Assembly (NCBI RefSeq): GCF_002310375.3
Contig: NZ_CP023315.3
Span: 3,100,001 to 3,164,000, forward strand
Length of the DNA: 64,000 nucleotides
Reading direction: 5' to 3'
Source of the DNA: Caulobacter vibrioides
GTDB lineage: Bacteria > Pseudomonadota > Alphaproteobacteria > Caulobacterales > Caulobacteraceae
In this document: piece after piece, positions 8,717 through 17,513 of the stretch
Layout: each line of letters opens with the position of its first letter
Position numbering within the stretch: position 1 is the stretch's first letter
Position numbers and translations under genes: made by a program
The notes under the pieces: generated by a model
Told to the model about the DNA's origin: nothing
The model's database searches: none
The model's input: the letters and a program-made list of their open reading frames with translations, nothing else

Positions 8717-9157
8717 ATGACCGCCTCTTCCAACGCCGAGATCGACGCGCTCGCTCAGCGCTTGCTGGACCACAGCCTGCCCAAGGCCGAGTGGACCCAC
8801 GCCGCGCACCTCACCGCCACCCTGCGGCTGGTCCGCACCCGCGATGCGGGCCTGGAGCGCGACCTGCCGAACATCATCCAGACCTACAATGTCGCGGTCG
8901 GCGGAGTGAACGACGACCAGAGCGGCTATCACGAAACCATCACCCAGGCCTATCTGGCCGCTATCCGCGCGTTCGAGACCGCCCTGCCGCCCGGCCTGGA
9001 CGACGCCGAGGCCGCCCGCCGGCTGCTGGCGACGCCGCTGGGCGACAAGAACTGGCCCCTGACCCACTGGTCGCGCGAGCGCCTGTTCACGCCGGAAGCT
9101 CGCCTCGGCTGGGTCGATCCCGACCTCAAGCCGCTCGACCATCCCCCGGCCCGCTGA
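8717..9157 (+). CDS. Conserved-looking hypothetical protein
   Basis: A 146-residue soluble protein that I do not recognise. It has no signal peptide or membrane segment and is predicted largely helical. Histidine- and tryptophan-rich patches stand out (EWTHAAHLTATLRLVR and NWPLTHWSRERLF), the sort of residues kept in metal- or ligand-binding helical bundles. It follows the GLYK-like kinase by 10 bases and is probably its operon partner. Codon use matches the neighbours, so it is unlikely to be spurious. Confidence 0.75.
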   Translation: MTASSNAEIDALAQRLLDHSLPKAEWTHAAHLTATLRLVRTRDAGLERDLPNIIQTYNVAVGGVNDDQSGYHETITQAYLAAIRAFETALPPGLDDAEAARRLLATPLGDKNWPLTHWSRERLFTPEARLGWVDPDLKPLDHPPAR

Positions 9158-9215
9158 ACGCCGGTTTCCCGGGGATTTGCAATCGCGGCCACGGACCGCT
9201 ATATGTTTCACATCA

Positions 9216-9238
9216 GTTATGCTCAATTTCAGCATAAC
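9216..9238. promoter_or_regulatory. Palindromic operator 1 of the nad operon
   Basis: GTTATGCT and AGCATAAC form a perfect 8-base inverted repeat around a 7-base spacer. A second copy lies 82 bases downstream, just before nadA. The core ATGCTCA-N3-TGAGCAT matches my recollection of the predicted NadQ (Nudix-HTH) operator of alphaproteobacterial NAD synthesis genes; the regulator is not in this window. Confidence 0.7.
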
Positions 9239-9297
9239 CCCGACGCCGGACCCGGAGCGCAAAGCCCGTGACGGTCCCGGCGTTTTTTGAGGCCCTG

Positions 9298-9320
9298 GTA
9301 ATGCTCACTTTGAGCATAAC
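9298..9320. promoter_or_regulatory. Palindromic operator 2 of the nad operon
   Basis: The core ATGCTCA-CTT-TGAGCAT is a perfect 7-base inverted repeat. It ends 10 bases before the nadA start and abuts its Shine-Dalgarno GGAGG, so binding here would block transcription or translation initiation. It pairs with the near-identical site at 9216, about eight helical turns away, which suggests cooperative or looped repression. Confidence 0.72.
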
Positions 9321-9330
9321 GGAGGATCAG

Positions 9331-10431
9331 ATGGCTGACGGCTTCGCCGCCCCCCACGCGTTCAAGGGGGAATTCACGCCCGAGATCGAGGCGCAGACCG
9401 CTTCGATCTGGGACAAGGTCAAGCATCACGTCACGCCGATGGAGTGGCGCACGCAGGCGCCGCTGATCGTCGAGATCAACCGCCTCAAGCGCGAGAAGAA
9501 CGCCGCCATCCTGGCCCACAACTACATGACGCCGGACATCTTCCATGGCGTCGGCGACTTCGTGGGCGACAGCCTGGCCCTGGCCAAGGAAGCCGCCAAG
9601 AGCGACGCCCAGATCATCGTCCAGGCCGGCGTGCACTTCATGGCCGAGACCAGCAAGGTCCTCAGCCCTGAAAAGAAGATCCTGATCCCCGACCTGAAGG
9701 CCGGCTGCAGTCTGGCCTCCTCGATCACCGGCGCCGATGTGCGGCTGATCAAGCAGCGCTATCCGGGCGTGCCGGTGGTCACCTATGTCAACACCACCGC
9801 CGACGTGAAGGCCGAGACCGACATCTGCTGCACCAGCGCCAACGCCGTGCAGGTGGTCGAGTGGGCGGCCAGGGAATGGGGGACCGACAAGGTCATCCTG
9901 ATCCCCGACGAGTTCCTGGCCCGCAACGTGGCGCGCCAGACGGACGTCAAGATCATCGCCTGGGCCGGTCACTGCGAGGTGCACAAGCGCTTCACCGTCC
10001 AGGACATCGCCGACATGCGCGCGGCCTGGCCGGGCGCGGAAGTCCTGGCCCACCCCGAGTGCCCGGCCGAGATCCTGGAGGCCGCCGACTTCGCGGGCTC
10101 CACGGCGGCGATGAACGACTATGTGGCCGCCAAGAAACCGGCCCAGGTGGTGCTGATCACCGAGTGCTCGATGGCCAGCAACGTCCAGGCCGAAAGCCCG
10201 GCGACCCAGTTCATCGGCCCCTGCAACATGTGCCCGCACATGAAGCGGATCACCCTGCAGAACATCTACGACGCCCTCGTGCACGAGCAGTACGAGGTGA
10301 CGGTCGACGCCGAGGTTCTCGACCGCGCCCGCCTGGCCGTCCAGCGCATGATCGACCTGCCGCCGCCGGCCGTTCCGGCGCGGTATGACCTGGTGAAGGC
10401 GAAGCATCACGTGGATGTGGAGCTGATTTAG
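9331..10431 (+). CDS. nadA: Quinolinate synthase
   Basis: A 366-residue cytosolic enzyme condensing iminoaspartate with dihydroxyacetone phosphate to quinolinate, using a labile 4Fe-4S cluster. The three expected cluster cysteines are visible: Cys126 in AGCSLAS, Cys215 in GHCEVH and Cys301 in NMCPHMK. The N-terminal [10 protein letters not shown] motif is typical. The start is set at MADGFAAP because GGAGG lies 6 bases upstream; a longer frame from 9268 would run through operator 2 and is unlikely. First gene of nadA-nadB-uma2-nadC. Confidence 0.95.
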   Translation: MADGFAAPHAFKGEFTPEIEAQTASIWDKVKHHVTPMEWRTQAPLIVEINRLKREKNAAILAHNYMTPDIFHGVGDFVGDSLALAKEAAKSDAQIIVQAGVHFMAETSKVLSPEKKILIPDLKAGCSLASSITGADVRLIKQRYPGVPVVTYVNTTADVKAETDICCTSANAVQVVEWAAREWGTDKVILIPDEFLARNVARQTDVKIIAWAGHCEVHKRFTVQDIADMRAAWPGAEVLAHPECPAEILEAADFAGSTAAMNDYVAAKKPAQVVLITECSMASNVQAESPATQFIGPCNMCPHMKRITLQNIYDALVHEQYEVTVDAEVLDRARLAVQRMIDLPPPAVPARYDLVKAKHHVDVELI

Positions 10432-10441
10432 CCTTTGAAAC

Positions 10442-10531
10442 TGTCATCCCGGCCAAGCGCGAAGCGCGCCGAGCCGGGACCGCGGCAAGCGCCCGCGTTC
10501 CGACGATCCCGGGTCTTCGCCCGGGATGACA
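10442..10531. repeat. Nested palindrome (tgtcatcccgg family), copy 1, between nadA and nadB
   Basis: Outer arms tgtcatcccgg and ccgggatgaca are perfect inverted repeats. This copy lacks the inner gggacccagggg pair of the other five and is the shortest. It lies inside the nad operon and would form a strong hairpin in the mRNA. Confidence 0.85.
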
Positions 10532-10556
10532 ATCGGAGAGCGGAGTGGAGCGTAGA

Positions 10557-12074
10557 ATGATCGAACGCATCACCTTCAACGGTCCCGTCATCCTGGGCGC
10601 AGGCCTGGCCGGTCTCACCGCCGCCCTCGCCGCCAAGACGGCGCTGGTCCTGTCGCCGACGCCGCTGGCGAGCGGCTGCTCCAGCGCCTGGGCGCAAGGC
10701 GGCATGGCCGCGGCGCTGTCGGGCGACGACTCCCCGGCGCTGCACGCCGCCGACACCATCGCCGCCGGCGCCGGCCTATGCGATCCGCAGGCCGTCGACC
10801 TCCTGACCCGCGAGGGGCCGCAGGCCGTCCGTGACCTCGCCGCGCTGGGCGCGCCGTTTGACCGCAAGGCTGACGACAGCTTCGTGCTGAGCCTCGAGGC
10901 CGCCCACTCGGCCGCCCGCGTGGCCCGGGTCGGGGGCGACGGGGCCGGCGCGGCGATCATGGCCGCCGTCGTGGCGGCGGTCCGCGCCACGCCGACCATC
11001 GAGGTCCGCGAGAACGCCCGCGCCCGCCGTCTGCTGCAGGACGCCACCGGCCGCATCGTCGGGGTGCTGGCGCAGATCAACGGCGCCCTCGTGGAGATCC
11101 GCAGCCCCAGCGTGATCCTGGCCACCGGCGGCGTCGGCGGCCTCTACGCCGTGACCACGACGCCCGCGCAAGTGCGCGGCGAAGGCCTGGGCCTGGCCGC
11201 CCTGGCCGGCGCGATGATCGCTGATCCGGAGTTCGTGCAGTTCCACCCCACCGCCATCGACATCGGCCGCGACCCCGCACCGCTGGCCACCGAGGCCCTG
11301 CGCGGCGAGGGGGCTATCCTGCGCAACACCGATGGCAGGGCCTTCATGGTCGACTACCACCCGGCCAAGGAGCTGGCGCCGCGCGACGTCGTCGCCCGCG
11401 CCCTTCACGCCGAGCGCGCGGCCGGTCGCGGCGCGTTCCTGGACGCCACCCAGGCCGTCGGCGCCCACTTCCCGCACGAGTTCCCGGCCGTGTTCGAGGC
11501 CTGCATGAGCGCGGGGATCGATCCGCGTCGTGAGATGATCCCGGTCACCCCCGCCGTGCACTACCACATGGGCGGGGTCGCCACCGACCAGGACGGCCGC
11601 GCCAGCCTGCCGGGCCTCTACGCCGCCGGCGAATGCGCCGCCACTGGCGTGCAGGGCGCCAACCGCCTGGCCTCCAACAGCCTCTTGGAAGCGGCGGTGT
11701 TCGGCGCCCGCGCCGGCCGCGCGGCGGCGGCGGAAGCGGCCAACGGCGGCCCGCCGGTCAGCCTCGAGCCCCTGCCCGACCTGCCCGACGCCGCCCTTCA
11801 AGGCCTGCGCCAGGCCATGAGCCGCGACGCCGGCGTAATCCGCGACGCCGACGGTCTGGCCCGACTGCTGGGCGTGATCGAGACGCTGGAAGCCGGCCAT
11901 GGCCAGGCCCCGATCCTGGCCGCCGCCCGACTTATCGTCACCGCCGCCCTGGCGCGCGAGGAAAGCCGGGGTGGTCACTGCCGCACCGATTTCCCCGCCA
12001 CGGATCCCGTCGGCGTCCGGACTTTCGTCACCCTCGACGGACGCGAGCCCGGCTTGCGATACGCGGCGGAGTAG
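10557..12074 (+). CDS. nadB: L-aspartate oxidase
   Basis: A 505-residue FAD enzyme oxidising L-aspartate to iminoaspartate, the substrate of NadA. The dinucleotide-binding glycine motif is GAGLAGLTAAL near the N-terminus. The flavoprotein-family active-site signatures QFHPTAI and HYHMGGVATD follow, then GLYAAGECAATGVQGANRLASNS. The ATG at 10557 (MIERITFNG) is chosen because GGAG lies 6 bases upstream; an in-frame GTG at 10545 is possible. It is separated from nadA by a palindromic repeat but is clearly in the same operon. Confidence 0.95.
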   Translation: MIERITFNGPVILGAGLAGLTAALAAKTALVLSPTPLASGCSSAWAQGGMAAALSGDDSPALHAADTIAAGAGLCDPQAVDLLTREGPQAVRDLAALGAPFDRKADDSFVLSLEAAHSAARVARVGGDGAGAAIMAAVVAAVRATPTIEVRENARARRLLQDATGRIVGVLAQINGALVEIRSPSVILATGGVGGLYAVTTTPAQVRGEGLGLAALAGAMIADPEFVQFHPTAIDIGRDPAPLATEALRGEGAILRNTDGRAFMVDYHPAKELAPRDVVARALHAERAAGRGAFLDATQAVGAHFPHEFPAVFEACMSAGIDPRREMIPVTPAVHYHMGGVATDQDGRASLPGLYAAGECAATGVQGANRLASNSLLEAAVFGARAGRAAAAEAANGGPPVSLEPLPDLPDAALQGLRQAMSRDAGVIRDADGLARLLGVIETLEAGHGQAPILAAARLIVTAALAREESRGGHCRTDFPATDPVGVRTFVTLDGREPGLRYAAE

Positions 12075-12103
12075 GGGTACGTTTCGGGAACGGAGATGCG
12101 ATC

Positions 12104-12697
12104 ATGACGACATCCGAGCCCGGCCTCGAAGACGGCTCCGTCAGCGAATTCCTGTTCGATTTCGACGCCTTCGAGCAGATGGACCGAGCGGGCCTGTTCC
12201 AGCGCGCCATGGGCCGCGTCCAACTCATCGAGGGAAGACTGCTGGAAATGGCGCCCACCTCTTCAGATCACGGCGACACGTCGGGTGAAGCTCTGTTTGC
12301 GCTTAAATCCGCCGCCGTCCGGGCTGGCGTTACGGCGGACTTTCGCTTCCTGGTCCACGCCACGCTGAAGATCGGCGAGCACAGCGCCCCCGAACCCGAC
12401 CTGACGGTCGTGCGGGCTTTCACCGGCCGGACCTATGCCGAGGCGGCCGACGCGGTCCTGGTCGTCGAGGTGTCGATCTCGACGCGCGACGGCGACCTGA
12501 AACTGAAGGCGCCGCTCTACGCCAGGGCCGGCATTCCCGAATTCTGGCTGATCGAGCCGGAACAGCGACGCGTGACCGTGTTCCGCGCGCCTCAACCGAA
12601 CGGGACCTGGGCTTCGACCACGGTCCACGATGACGACGACGCCGTCTCGCCGCTGTTCGCCCCCCAGATCAGCCTCTCGCTGTCGGAGTTGTTTTGA
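12104..12697 (+). CDS. Uma2-family (DUF820) PD-(D/E)XK nuclease-like protein
   Basis: A 197-residue protein with the Uma2 fold signature: an N-terminal acidic start, LIEGRLLEM (Glu44), EPDLTVV (Asp99), then VVEVSIST (Glu122) followed by DLKLK and an AGIPEFWLI strand. These are the expected acidic and lysine residues of a PD-(D/E)XK nuclease core. The family is abundant in cyanobacteria and its role is largely unknown. Here it lies between nadB and nadC on the same strand, 29 bases after nadB, and its stop overlaps the nadC start, so it is cotranscribed with NAD synthesis. No functional link is established. Confidence 0.85.
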   Translation: MTTSEPGLEDGSVSEFLFDFDAFEQMDRAGLFQRAMGRVQLIEGRLLEMAPTSSDHGDTSGEALFALKSAAVRAGVTADFRFLVHATLKIGEHSAPEPDLTVVRAFTGRTYAEAADAVLVVEVSISTRDGDLKLKAPLYARAGIPEFWLIEPEQRRVTVFRAPQPNGTWASTTVHDDDDAVSPLFAPQISLSLSELF

Positions 12698-13542
12698 CGC
12701 TTTCCCCCCTCGACGACCTGCTCGTCCGCCCGATCGTCGACCTGGCTCTGGCTGAAGACCTGGGCCGGGCCGGCGACATCACCGGTCAGGCCTGTATCGA
12801 TCCCGACGCCCGGCTGTCGGTGGTGTTCGCCAGCCGTCAGGACGGCCGGGTCTCGGGCCTCTCCTGCGCACGCCTCGCCCTGGCGGCGATGGACCCGACC
12901 GCGCGCTTCGAGGTCGTGACCCCCGACGGCGCCGACGTGACGCCGGGCGCGGTGCTGGCCCGCGCTGAAGGCAACGCGCGCGCGGTGCTGATCGCCGAGC
13001 GCACGGGCCTCAACCTCTTGGGCCGGATGTCGGGCATCGCCACCCTGACGCGGGCCTATGTCCGGATGGTCGAGGGCACGAGCGCCACCATCGTCGACAC
13101 CCGCAAGACCACGCCCGGCCTGCGGGCCCTGGAGAAGTACGCGGTGCGCTGCGGCGGCGGGGTCAACCACCGCTTTGGCCTGGATGACGCCATCCTGATC
13201 AAGGACAACCACGTCGCCGCCTGCGGCGGGGTCGGCGAAGCCGTGCGCCGGGCGCGCGCCCATGCCGGACATCTGGTGAAGGTCGAGGTCGAGGTCGACG
13301 GCCTGGACCAGCTGGAGGAAGCCCTCAAGCATGGTCCGGACGTGGTGATGCTGGACAATTTCAGCCTGGCCGACCTGCGCGCCGCTGTGTCCCTGGCCAA
13401 GGGCCGGGCGGTGCTGGAGGCCTCGGGCGGGGTGAACCTGACCACCGTGCGGGCCATCGCCGAGACCGGCGTGGACGTGATCAGCGTCGGGGCCCTGACG
13501 CACTCGGCGCCGGTGCTGGATATTGGGCTGGACGCGGTTTAG
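12694..13542 (+). CDS. nadC: Nicotinate-nucleotide pyrophosphorylase (carboxylating)
   Basis: A 282-residue quinolinate phosphoribosyltransferase that converts quinolinate and PRPP to nicotinate mononucleotide. Family motifs are clear: the DTRKTTPGLRALEKYAV segment, GGGVNHRFGLDDAILIKDNH, and the C-terminal EASGGVN and SVGALTHS phosphate-binding loops. The start is an unusual TTG at 12694 that overlaps the Uma2 stop (TTGA), giving translational coupling; no better start exists upstream in frame. Last gene of the nad operon, followed by a palindromic repeat. Confidence 0.95.
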   Translation: MTLSPLDDLLVRPIVDLALAEDLGRAGDITGQACIDPDARLSVVFASRQDGRVSGLSCARLALAAMDPTARFEVVTPDGADVTPGAVLARAEGNARAVLIAERTGLNLLGRMSGIATLTRAYVRMVEGTSATIVDTRKTTPGLRALEKYAVRCGGGVNHRFGLDDAILIKDNHVAACGGVGEAVRRARAHAGHLVKVEVEVDGLDQLEEALKHGPDVVMLDNFSLADLRAAVSLAKGRAVLEASGGVNLTTVRAIAETGVDVISVGALTHSAPVLDIGLDAV

Positions 13543-13570
13543 CCCGAGTAGACTAGACCCAAAAAAGACG

Positions 13571-13683
13571 TGTCATCCCGGACGACCCGCAGGGGCGATC
13601 CGGGACCCAGGGGTTGCAAGAGCGCGGTGCGCGCCGCCCCTGGGTCCCGGCTCTCCGCGCTGCGCGCTCCGGCCGGGATGACA
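13571..13683. repeat. Nested palindrome (tgtcatcccgg family), copy 2
   Basis: Outer arms tgtcatcccgg / ccgggatgaca enclose inner arms gggacccagggg / cccctgggtccc. It fills the convergent gap between nadC and the MAPEG gene and probably serves both as a terminator-like structure. Confidence 0.9.
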
Positions 13684-13695
13684 CGGTTTTCTTAT

Positions 13696-14112
13696 TTAAA
13701 ACAACCGCATCAGCTCGCGGATGACCATCGCCGCCAGCACGCCGGTGGACAGCACGAACAGCAGGAAGCGCAGGGCCACCAGGTTCACCGAGACCTGCAC
13801 CAGGCTGTGCAGCACGCGCAGGCCGACATAGACCCAGGCGAAGTGCACGGCCATGCCGTCGGCGTGGCCCGCGACCTGGATGGCCAGGGCGGCCGCGTAG
13901 AAGATGGTCGGCTGTTCCATCAGGTGGTTGTAGTTGTCGGCCGCCTGGCGGGCGCCGTCGGGCAGCTTGTCCAGCGAGCCCGGAAACCGGGCGTCCTGCG
14001 GCTTGATGCCGGCCTTCTGCATCGCCGGAATCCGCTGGACATACATCCAGAGCCAGATCACCAGCGACCACGCCACCAGCGCCATCACCGGCGCCACCAT
14101 TGAAGTTTGCAA
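13696..14112 (-). CDS. MAPEG-family membrane protein
   Basis: A 138-residue protein with four hydrophobic helices (about residues 7-26, 67-87, 89-112 and 115-135), the topology and length of bacterial MAPEG proteins (membrane-associated eicosanoid and glutathione metabolism). The RFPGSL and N-x-x-E-like NYNHLMEQP segment fits the family's glutathione-binding region. The start is a TTG at 14112, because GGGAGGG lies a few bases upstream of it, while the ATG at 14100 would be too far from that site. Natural substrates of bacterial members are mostly unknown. Confidence 0.85.
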   Translation of the reverse strand: MQTSMVAPVMALVAWSLVIWLWMYVQRIPAMQKAGIKPQDARFPGSLDKLPDGARQAADNYNHLMEQPTIFYAAALAIQVAGHADGMAVHFAWVYVGLRVLHSLVQVSVNLVALRFLLFVLSTGVLAAMVIRELMRLF

Positions 14113-14202
14113 GACGCCCTCCCAGGCTTTGTTCGTTCCTGGGAGGGATCAGACCAGACAACGGCGTTCGCTAAAAGCCTGACGCTAAGGGAACGCCGCT
14201 CC

Positions 14203-14712
14203 CTAACGACCGACGGGCGGCGGCGCGGGGTACTCGACCTCGCCGGCGTAGCCCAGGGCGCGGGCCCGTTCGGTCATGGTCTTGAGCAGCTCCGGCGAGG
14301 CCGGCGCGCGCGTATAGAGGAACACCTTGCGGCGGTCGGGGCTGGCCGAGATGAACCAGGCGCCGGCCGGATCCTGGTCCAGCACCTCGTAGCGCCAGGT
14401 GACGAACGGCAGGTACGAGACCTTCAGGCGGCGGTTGACGCCCGGATCCTCGATGACGCCGTCGCCCTTGATGGCGCGGCGCTTGCCGTCGACGCCGCCC
14501 TGGCGGCAGTCGTCCTCGACCGCGACGCGGCGTTCATCGATGCGGTTGTAGACCGTGGTGGCGGCCACGCAGCCCTTGGTGATGCGCATCGGCGTGCGGC
14601 CCACCTCCATCCAGACGCCCGAATAGTGGCGGGCCGGATCGATCAGCGGCGTTTGAGGTTGCACTGCAGCAGCCTGGGCCAGGGCGAAAAGAGCAATAGC
14701 GGTGTTCAGCAT
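14203..14712 (-). CDS. Lipocalin-like secreted protein
   Basis: A 169-residue protein with a short N-terminal hydrophobic signal (MLNTAIALFALAQA). After it comes the lipocalin-type G-x-W motif in YSGVWMEVGR, then alternating beta strands and a C-terminal YTRAPASPELLKTM segment that resembles the end of Blc-type bacterial lipocalins. The family carries lipids in the envelope. The ATG is preceded by TCAGGAGGT, a near-perfect Shine-Dalgarno sequence, which fixes the start. It is divergent from ahpC. Confidence 0.75.
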   Translation of the reverse strand: MLNTAIALFALAQAAAVQPQTPLIDPARHYSGVWMEVGRTPMRITKGCVAATTVYNRIDERRVAVEDDCRQGGVDGKRRAIKGDGVIEDPGVNRRLKVSYLPFVTWRYEVLDQDPAGAWFISASPDRRKVFLYTRAPASPELLKTMTERARALGYAGEVEYPAPPPVGR

Positions 14713-14790
14713 GGGGTCACCTCCTGAAAGCCGGTACGCGCGAGGCCTTACGCTGGACGGATCTTGACCGCGATCAAGCCCGCTTTTCTC

Positions 14791-14854
14791 ATAGATGAAA
14801 CCTATCCCATCTAGAAGTTTTATCAATTGGATCGATTGTGCGGCGCACTATAGA
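14791..14854 (+). promoter_or_regulatory. OxyR-like site and promoter of ahpC
   Basis: ATAG-N7-CTAT (14791-14805) matches one OxyR half-unit exactly; a weaker second unit follows after 7 bases. Directly downstream lie TTGGAT (14827) and TATAGA (14849) with a 16-base spacer, a good sigma-70-type promoter about 32 bases before ahpC. OxyR activation of ahpC is established in many bacteria; here it is inferred from the motif. Confidence 0.6.
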
Positions 14855-14885
14855 CAGCCGCCATTCCTTCCAACCGGAGCGCCTC

Positions 14886-15449
14886 ATGTCGCTGATCAAC
14901 ACCGAGATCAAACCCTTTACCGCCCAGGCCTACAAGGACGGCAAGTTCGTCACGGTCAGCGATGCGGACACCAAGGGCAAGTGGTCGGTCTTCTTCTTCT
15001 ATCCCGCTGACTTCACCTTCGTCTGCCCGACCGAACTGGAAGATCTCGCTGACCACTACGACGTGTTCACGCGCCTGGGCGTCGAGATCTACGCGGTGTC
15101 GACCGACACCCACTTCTCGCACAAGGCCTGGCACGACAGCTCGCCGGCGATCGGCAAGATCAAGTACACGATGATCGGAGACCCGTCGGGCCAAGTGACC
15201 AACAACTTCGAGATCATGCGTCCGGGCGTCGGCCTGGCCGACCGCGGCACCTTCCTGGTCGACCCGCAAGGCGTGATCCAATTCATGGAAGTCACCGCCG
15301 AAGGCATCGGCCGCAACGCCATCGAACTGCTGCGCAAGATCAAGGCCGCCCAGTACGTGGCCGCCCACCCGGGCGAAGTCTGCCCGGCCAAGTGGGAAGA
15401 GGGTGAAAAGACCCTCGCCCCGTCGCTGGACCTGGTCGGCAAGATCTAA
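14886..15449 (+). CDS. ahpC: Alkyl hydroperoxide reductase, peroxiredoxin subunit
   Basis: A 187-residue typical 2-Cys peroxiredoxin, the length of E. coli AhpC. The peroxidatic Cys47 is in DFTFVCPTE and the resolving Cys166 in GEVCPAKW. It reduces hydrogen peroxide and organic hydroperoxides in the cytosol and is recycled by AhpF, encoded next. The OxyR-like site and promoter directly upstream fit peroxide induction. Confidence 0.97.
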   Translation: MSLINTEIKPFTAQAYKDGKFVTVSDADTKGKWSVFFFYPADFTFVCPTELEDLADHYDVFTRLGVEIYAVSTDTHFSHKAWHDSSPAIGKIKYTMIGDPSGQVTNNFEIMRPGVGLADRGTFLVDPQGVIQFMEVTAEGIGRNAIELLRKIKAAQYVAAHPGEVCPAKWEEGEKTLAPSLDLVGKI

Positions 15450-15463
15450 GTCTGACGACACTG

Positions 15464-15498
15464 GCCGCCGCTCCGCCTCCAGCCCGAGGCGGGGCGGC
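15464..15498 (+). terminator. Hairpin between ahpC and ahpF (possible attenuator)
   Basis: GC-rich arms around cgcctc / gaggcg form a strong stem without a T-run. Such a structure between ahpC and ahpF could stabilise the ahpC mRNA end or partly stop transcription, giving more AhpC than AhpF. The role is inferred. Confidence 0.4.
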
Positions 15499-15608
15499 GC
15501 GCCCTCTACACGATCTACCCGGTCTACCCGATCGTTCGCCGCGTTCGATCCGCCTCCCCGACAATCGAACATCCCCTTCCACTCCCCTCGCCTTTTTGGG
15601 AGCCCGCC

Positions 15609-17192
15609 ATGCTGGACGCCGGTCTGAAAACCCAACTGACCACCTATCTGCAGAACCTGCGCCAGCCGATCACGCTGGTCGCCTCGCTGGACGACTCCAA
15701 GGGCTCGGTCGAGATGCGCGCCCTGCTGGACGACGTCGCCTCGACCTCCGACAAGGTCAGCGTCCGCTTCGACGGCGACGACGCCCGCAAGCCCTCGTTC
15801 GCGATCGAACGCGCGGCCAATGACGCCGAGGTGCGCTTCGCCGGCCTGCCGCTGGGCCACGAGTTCACCTCGCTGGTGCTGGCCCTGCTGCACGTGGGCG
15901 GCCACCCGCCGCGCCTCGACGCCGAGGTGATCGAGCGCATCAAGGCCCTGGACGGCGACTATCGCTTCGAAACCTATTTCTCGCAGTCGTGCCAGAACTG
16001 CCCCGACGTGGTGCAGGCGCTGAACACGATGAGCGCGCTGAACCCGCGCATCCGCCACGTCGCCATCGACGGCGCCCTGTTCAAGGCCGAGGTCGAAGAG
16101 CGCCAGGTGATGGCCGTCCCGACCATCCTGCTGAACGGCCAGGCCTTCGGCCAGGGCCGCATGGAGGTCGAGCAGATCCTGGCCAAGCTGGACACCGGCG
16201 CGGCCGACCGCATGGCCGAAAAGATCAAGGCCAAGGACGCCTTCGAGGTTCTGGTCGTCGGCGGCGGCCCGGCCGGCGCGGCGGCGGCCATCTACGCCGC
16301 TCGCAAGGGCATCCGCACCGGTGTGGCGGCCGAACGCTTCGGCGGTCAGGTGCTGGACACCATGGACATCGAGAACTTCATCTCGGTGCCGCACACTGAA
16401 GGCCCGAAGCTCGCCAGCGCCCTGGAGCAGCACGTCAAGGACTATGAGGTCGACGTGATGAACCTGCAGAAGGCCGTGGGCCTGGTCCCGGCCAAGACGC
16501 TCGGCGGCCTGCACGAGATTAAGCTCGAGAACGGCGCCAGCCTGAAGGCGCGCACGCTGATCCTGTCGACCGGCGCCCGCTGGCGGAACGTCAATGTGCC
16601 CGGCGAGGCCGAGTACAAGAACAAGGGCGTCGCCTACTGCCCGCACTGCGACGGCCCGCTGTTCAAGGGCAAGCGCGTGGCGGTGATCGGCGGCGGCAAC
16701 AGCGGCGTCGAGGCGGCCATCGATCTGGCCGGCATCGTCGCCCACGTGACCCTGATCGAGTTCGACAGCCAACTGCGCGCCGACGCCGTGCTGCAACGCA
16801 AGCTGGCCAGCCTGCCCAACGTCAAGATCGTCACCTCGGCCATGACCACCGAGATCCACGGCGACGGCTCCAAGGTGAACGGCCTGACCTACAAGGACCG
16901 CACCAGCGACACGGCCCACCGCGTCGACCTGGAAGGCGTGTTCGTGCAGATCGGCCTGGTGCCCAACACCGAGTGGCTGAAGGACTCGGGCGTGGTGCTG
17001 ACCAATCGCGGCGAGATCGAGGTCGACTATCGCGGCGAAACCTCGATCCCCGGCGTCTTCGCCGCCGGCGACGCGACGGTGACGCCCTACAAGCAGATCA
17101 TCATCGCCATGGGCGAAGGCGCGAAAGCCTCGCTCAGCGCCTTCGACTTCCTGATCCGCCTGCCGGCGGCGACGGAGGCGCAGGCGGCTTAA
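15609..17192 (+). CDS. ahpF: Alkyl hydroperoxide reductase subunit F
   Basis: A 527-residue flavoprotein disulfide reductase that transfers electrons from NADH to AhpC. The N-terminal tandem thioredoxin-fold domain holds the C128-x-x-C131 pair (SCQNC); an FAD-binding [10 protein letters not shown] motif follows near residue 217. The thioredoxin-reductase-like domain holds C344-x-x-C347 (CPHC), almost the same numbering as in E. coli, then an NAD-binding [10 protein letters not shown]. The start at [10 protein letters not shown] matches the family N-terminus. It follows ahpC by 159 bases. Confidence 0.97.
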   Translation: MLDAGLKTQLTTYLQNLRQPITLVASLDDSKGSVEMRALLDDVASTSDKVSVRFDGDDARKPSFAIERAANDAEVRFAGLPLGHEFTSLVLALLHVGGHPPRLDAEVIERIKALDGDYRFETYFSQSCQNCPDVVQALNTMSALNPRIRHVAIDGALFKAEVEERQVMAVPTILLNGQAFGQGRMEVEQILAKLDTGAADRMAEKIKAKDAFEVLVVGGGPAGAAAAIYAARKGIRTGVAAERFGGQVLDTMDIENFISVPHTEGPKLASALEQHVKDYEVDVMNLQKAVGLVPAKTLGGLHEIKLENGASLKARTLILSTGARWRNVNVPGEAEYKNKGVAYCPHCDGPLFKGKRVAVIGGGNSGVEAAIDLAGIVAHVTLIEFDSQLRADAVLQRKLASLPNVKIVTSAMTTEIHGDGSKVNGLTYKDRTSDTAHRVDLEGVFVQIGLVPNTEWLKDSGVVLTNRGEIEVDYRGETSIPGVFAAGDATVTPYKQIIIAMGEGAKASLSAFDFLIRLPAATEAQAA

Positions 17193-17214
17193 GGGTCGCC
17201 TGTTGGGCGTGTAA

Positions 17215-17347
17215 GCGCCCCCTCCGTCACGTCGCGTATCCGCGTCGCGCCACCTCCCCCGTTTTACGGGTGAGGAGGAAGCCGCAACCCTCCTGCCCCG
17301 CTTGCGGGGGAGGTGGCGCGCGGCGCAGCCGCGTGACGGAGGGGGCG
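17215..17347. repeat. G/C-tract intergenic palindrome, type B, copy 1
   Basis: Ends gcgccccctccgtcacg and cgtgacggagggggcg are inverted; an inner pair cacctcccccg / cgggggaggtg is also present. Related copies are at 31779, 35086 and 54475. It occupies part of the 384-base gap after ahpF, with a type A copy and a terminator. Confidence 0.85.
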
Positions 17348-17390
17348 TTCTTGCGTCCTTCGTAGCCGAACGCCGGCGCCGTAGACCCAG

Positions 17391-17500
17391 ATCCTCCCCC
17401 CAGGGGGGAGGAGGCCGAAGGCCGGAGGGGGAAGCGCCGCCGAGCTGACCTCTTCCCCCTCCGTCGGCTTCGCCGACACCTCCCCCGCTAGGGGGAGGAT
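17391..17500. repeat. G/C-tract intergenic palindrome, type A, copy 2
   Basis: Almost the same sequence as 5184-5292 apart from the central bases: tcctcccccc / gggggaggat outer ends and ggagggggaag / cttccccctcc inner arms. It sits in tandem with a type B element 43 bases upstream. No gene is visible in this gap. Confidence 0.85.
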
Positions 17501-17513
17501 TGGGGCGCCCCCA

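Noticed and set aside
9268..9330. An N-terminal extension of nadA
   Set aside because: The extension would be encoded across operator 2, does not resemble NadA N-termini, and the ATG at 9331 has a GGAGG at proper spacing.
14823..16919. Long open frame antisense to ahpC and ahpF
   Set aside because: AhpC and AhpF motifs are complete on the plus strand; the antisense product shows no recognisable structure.
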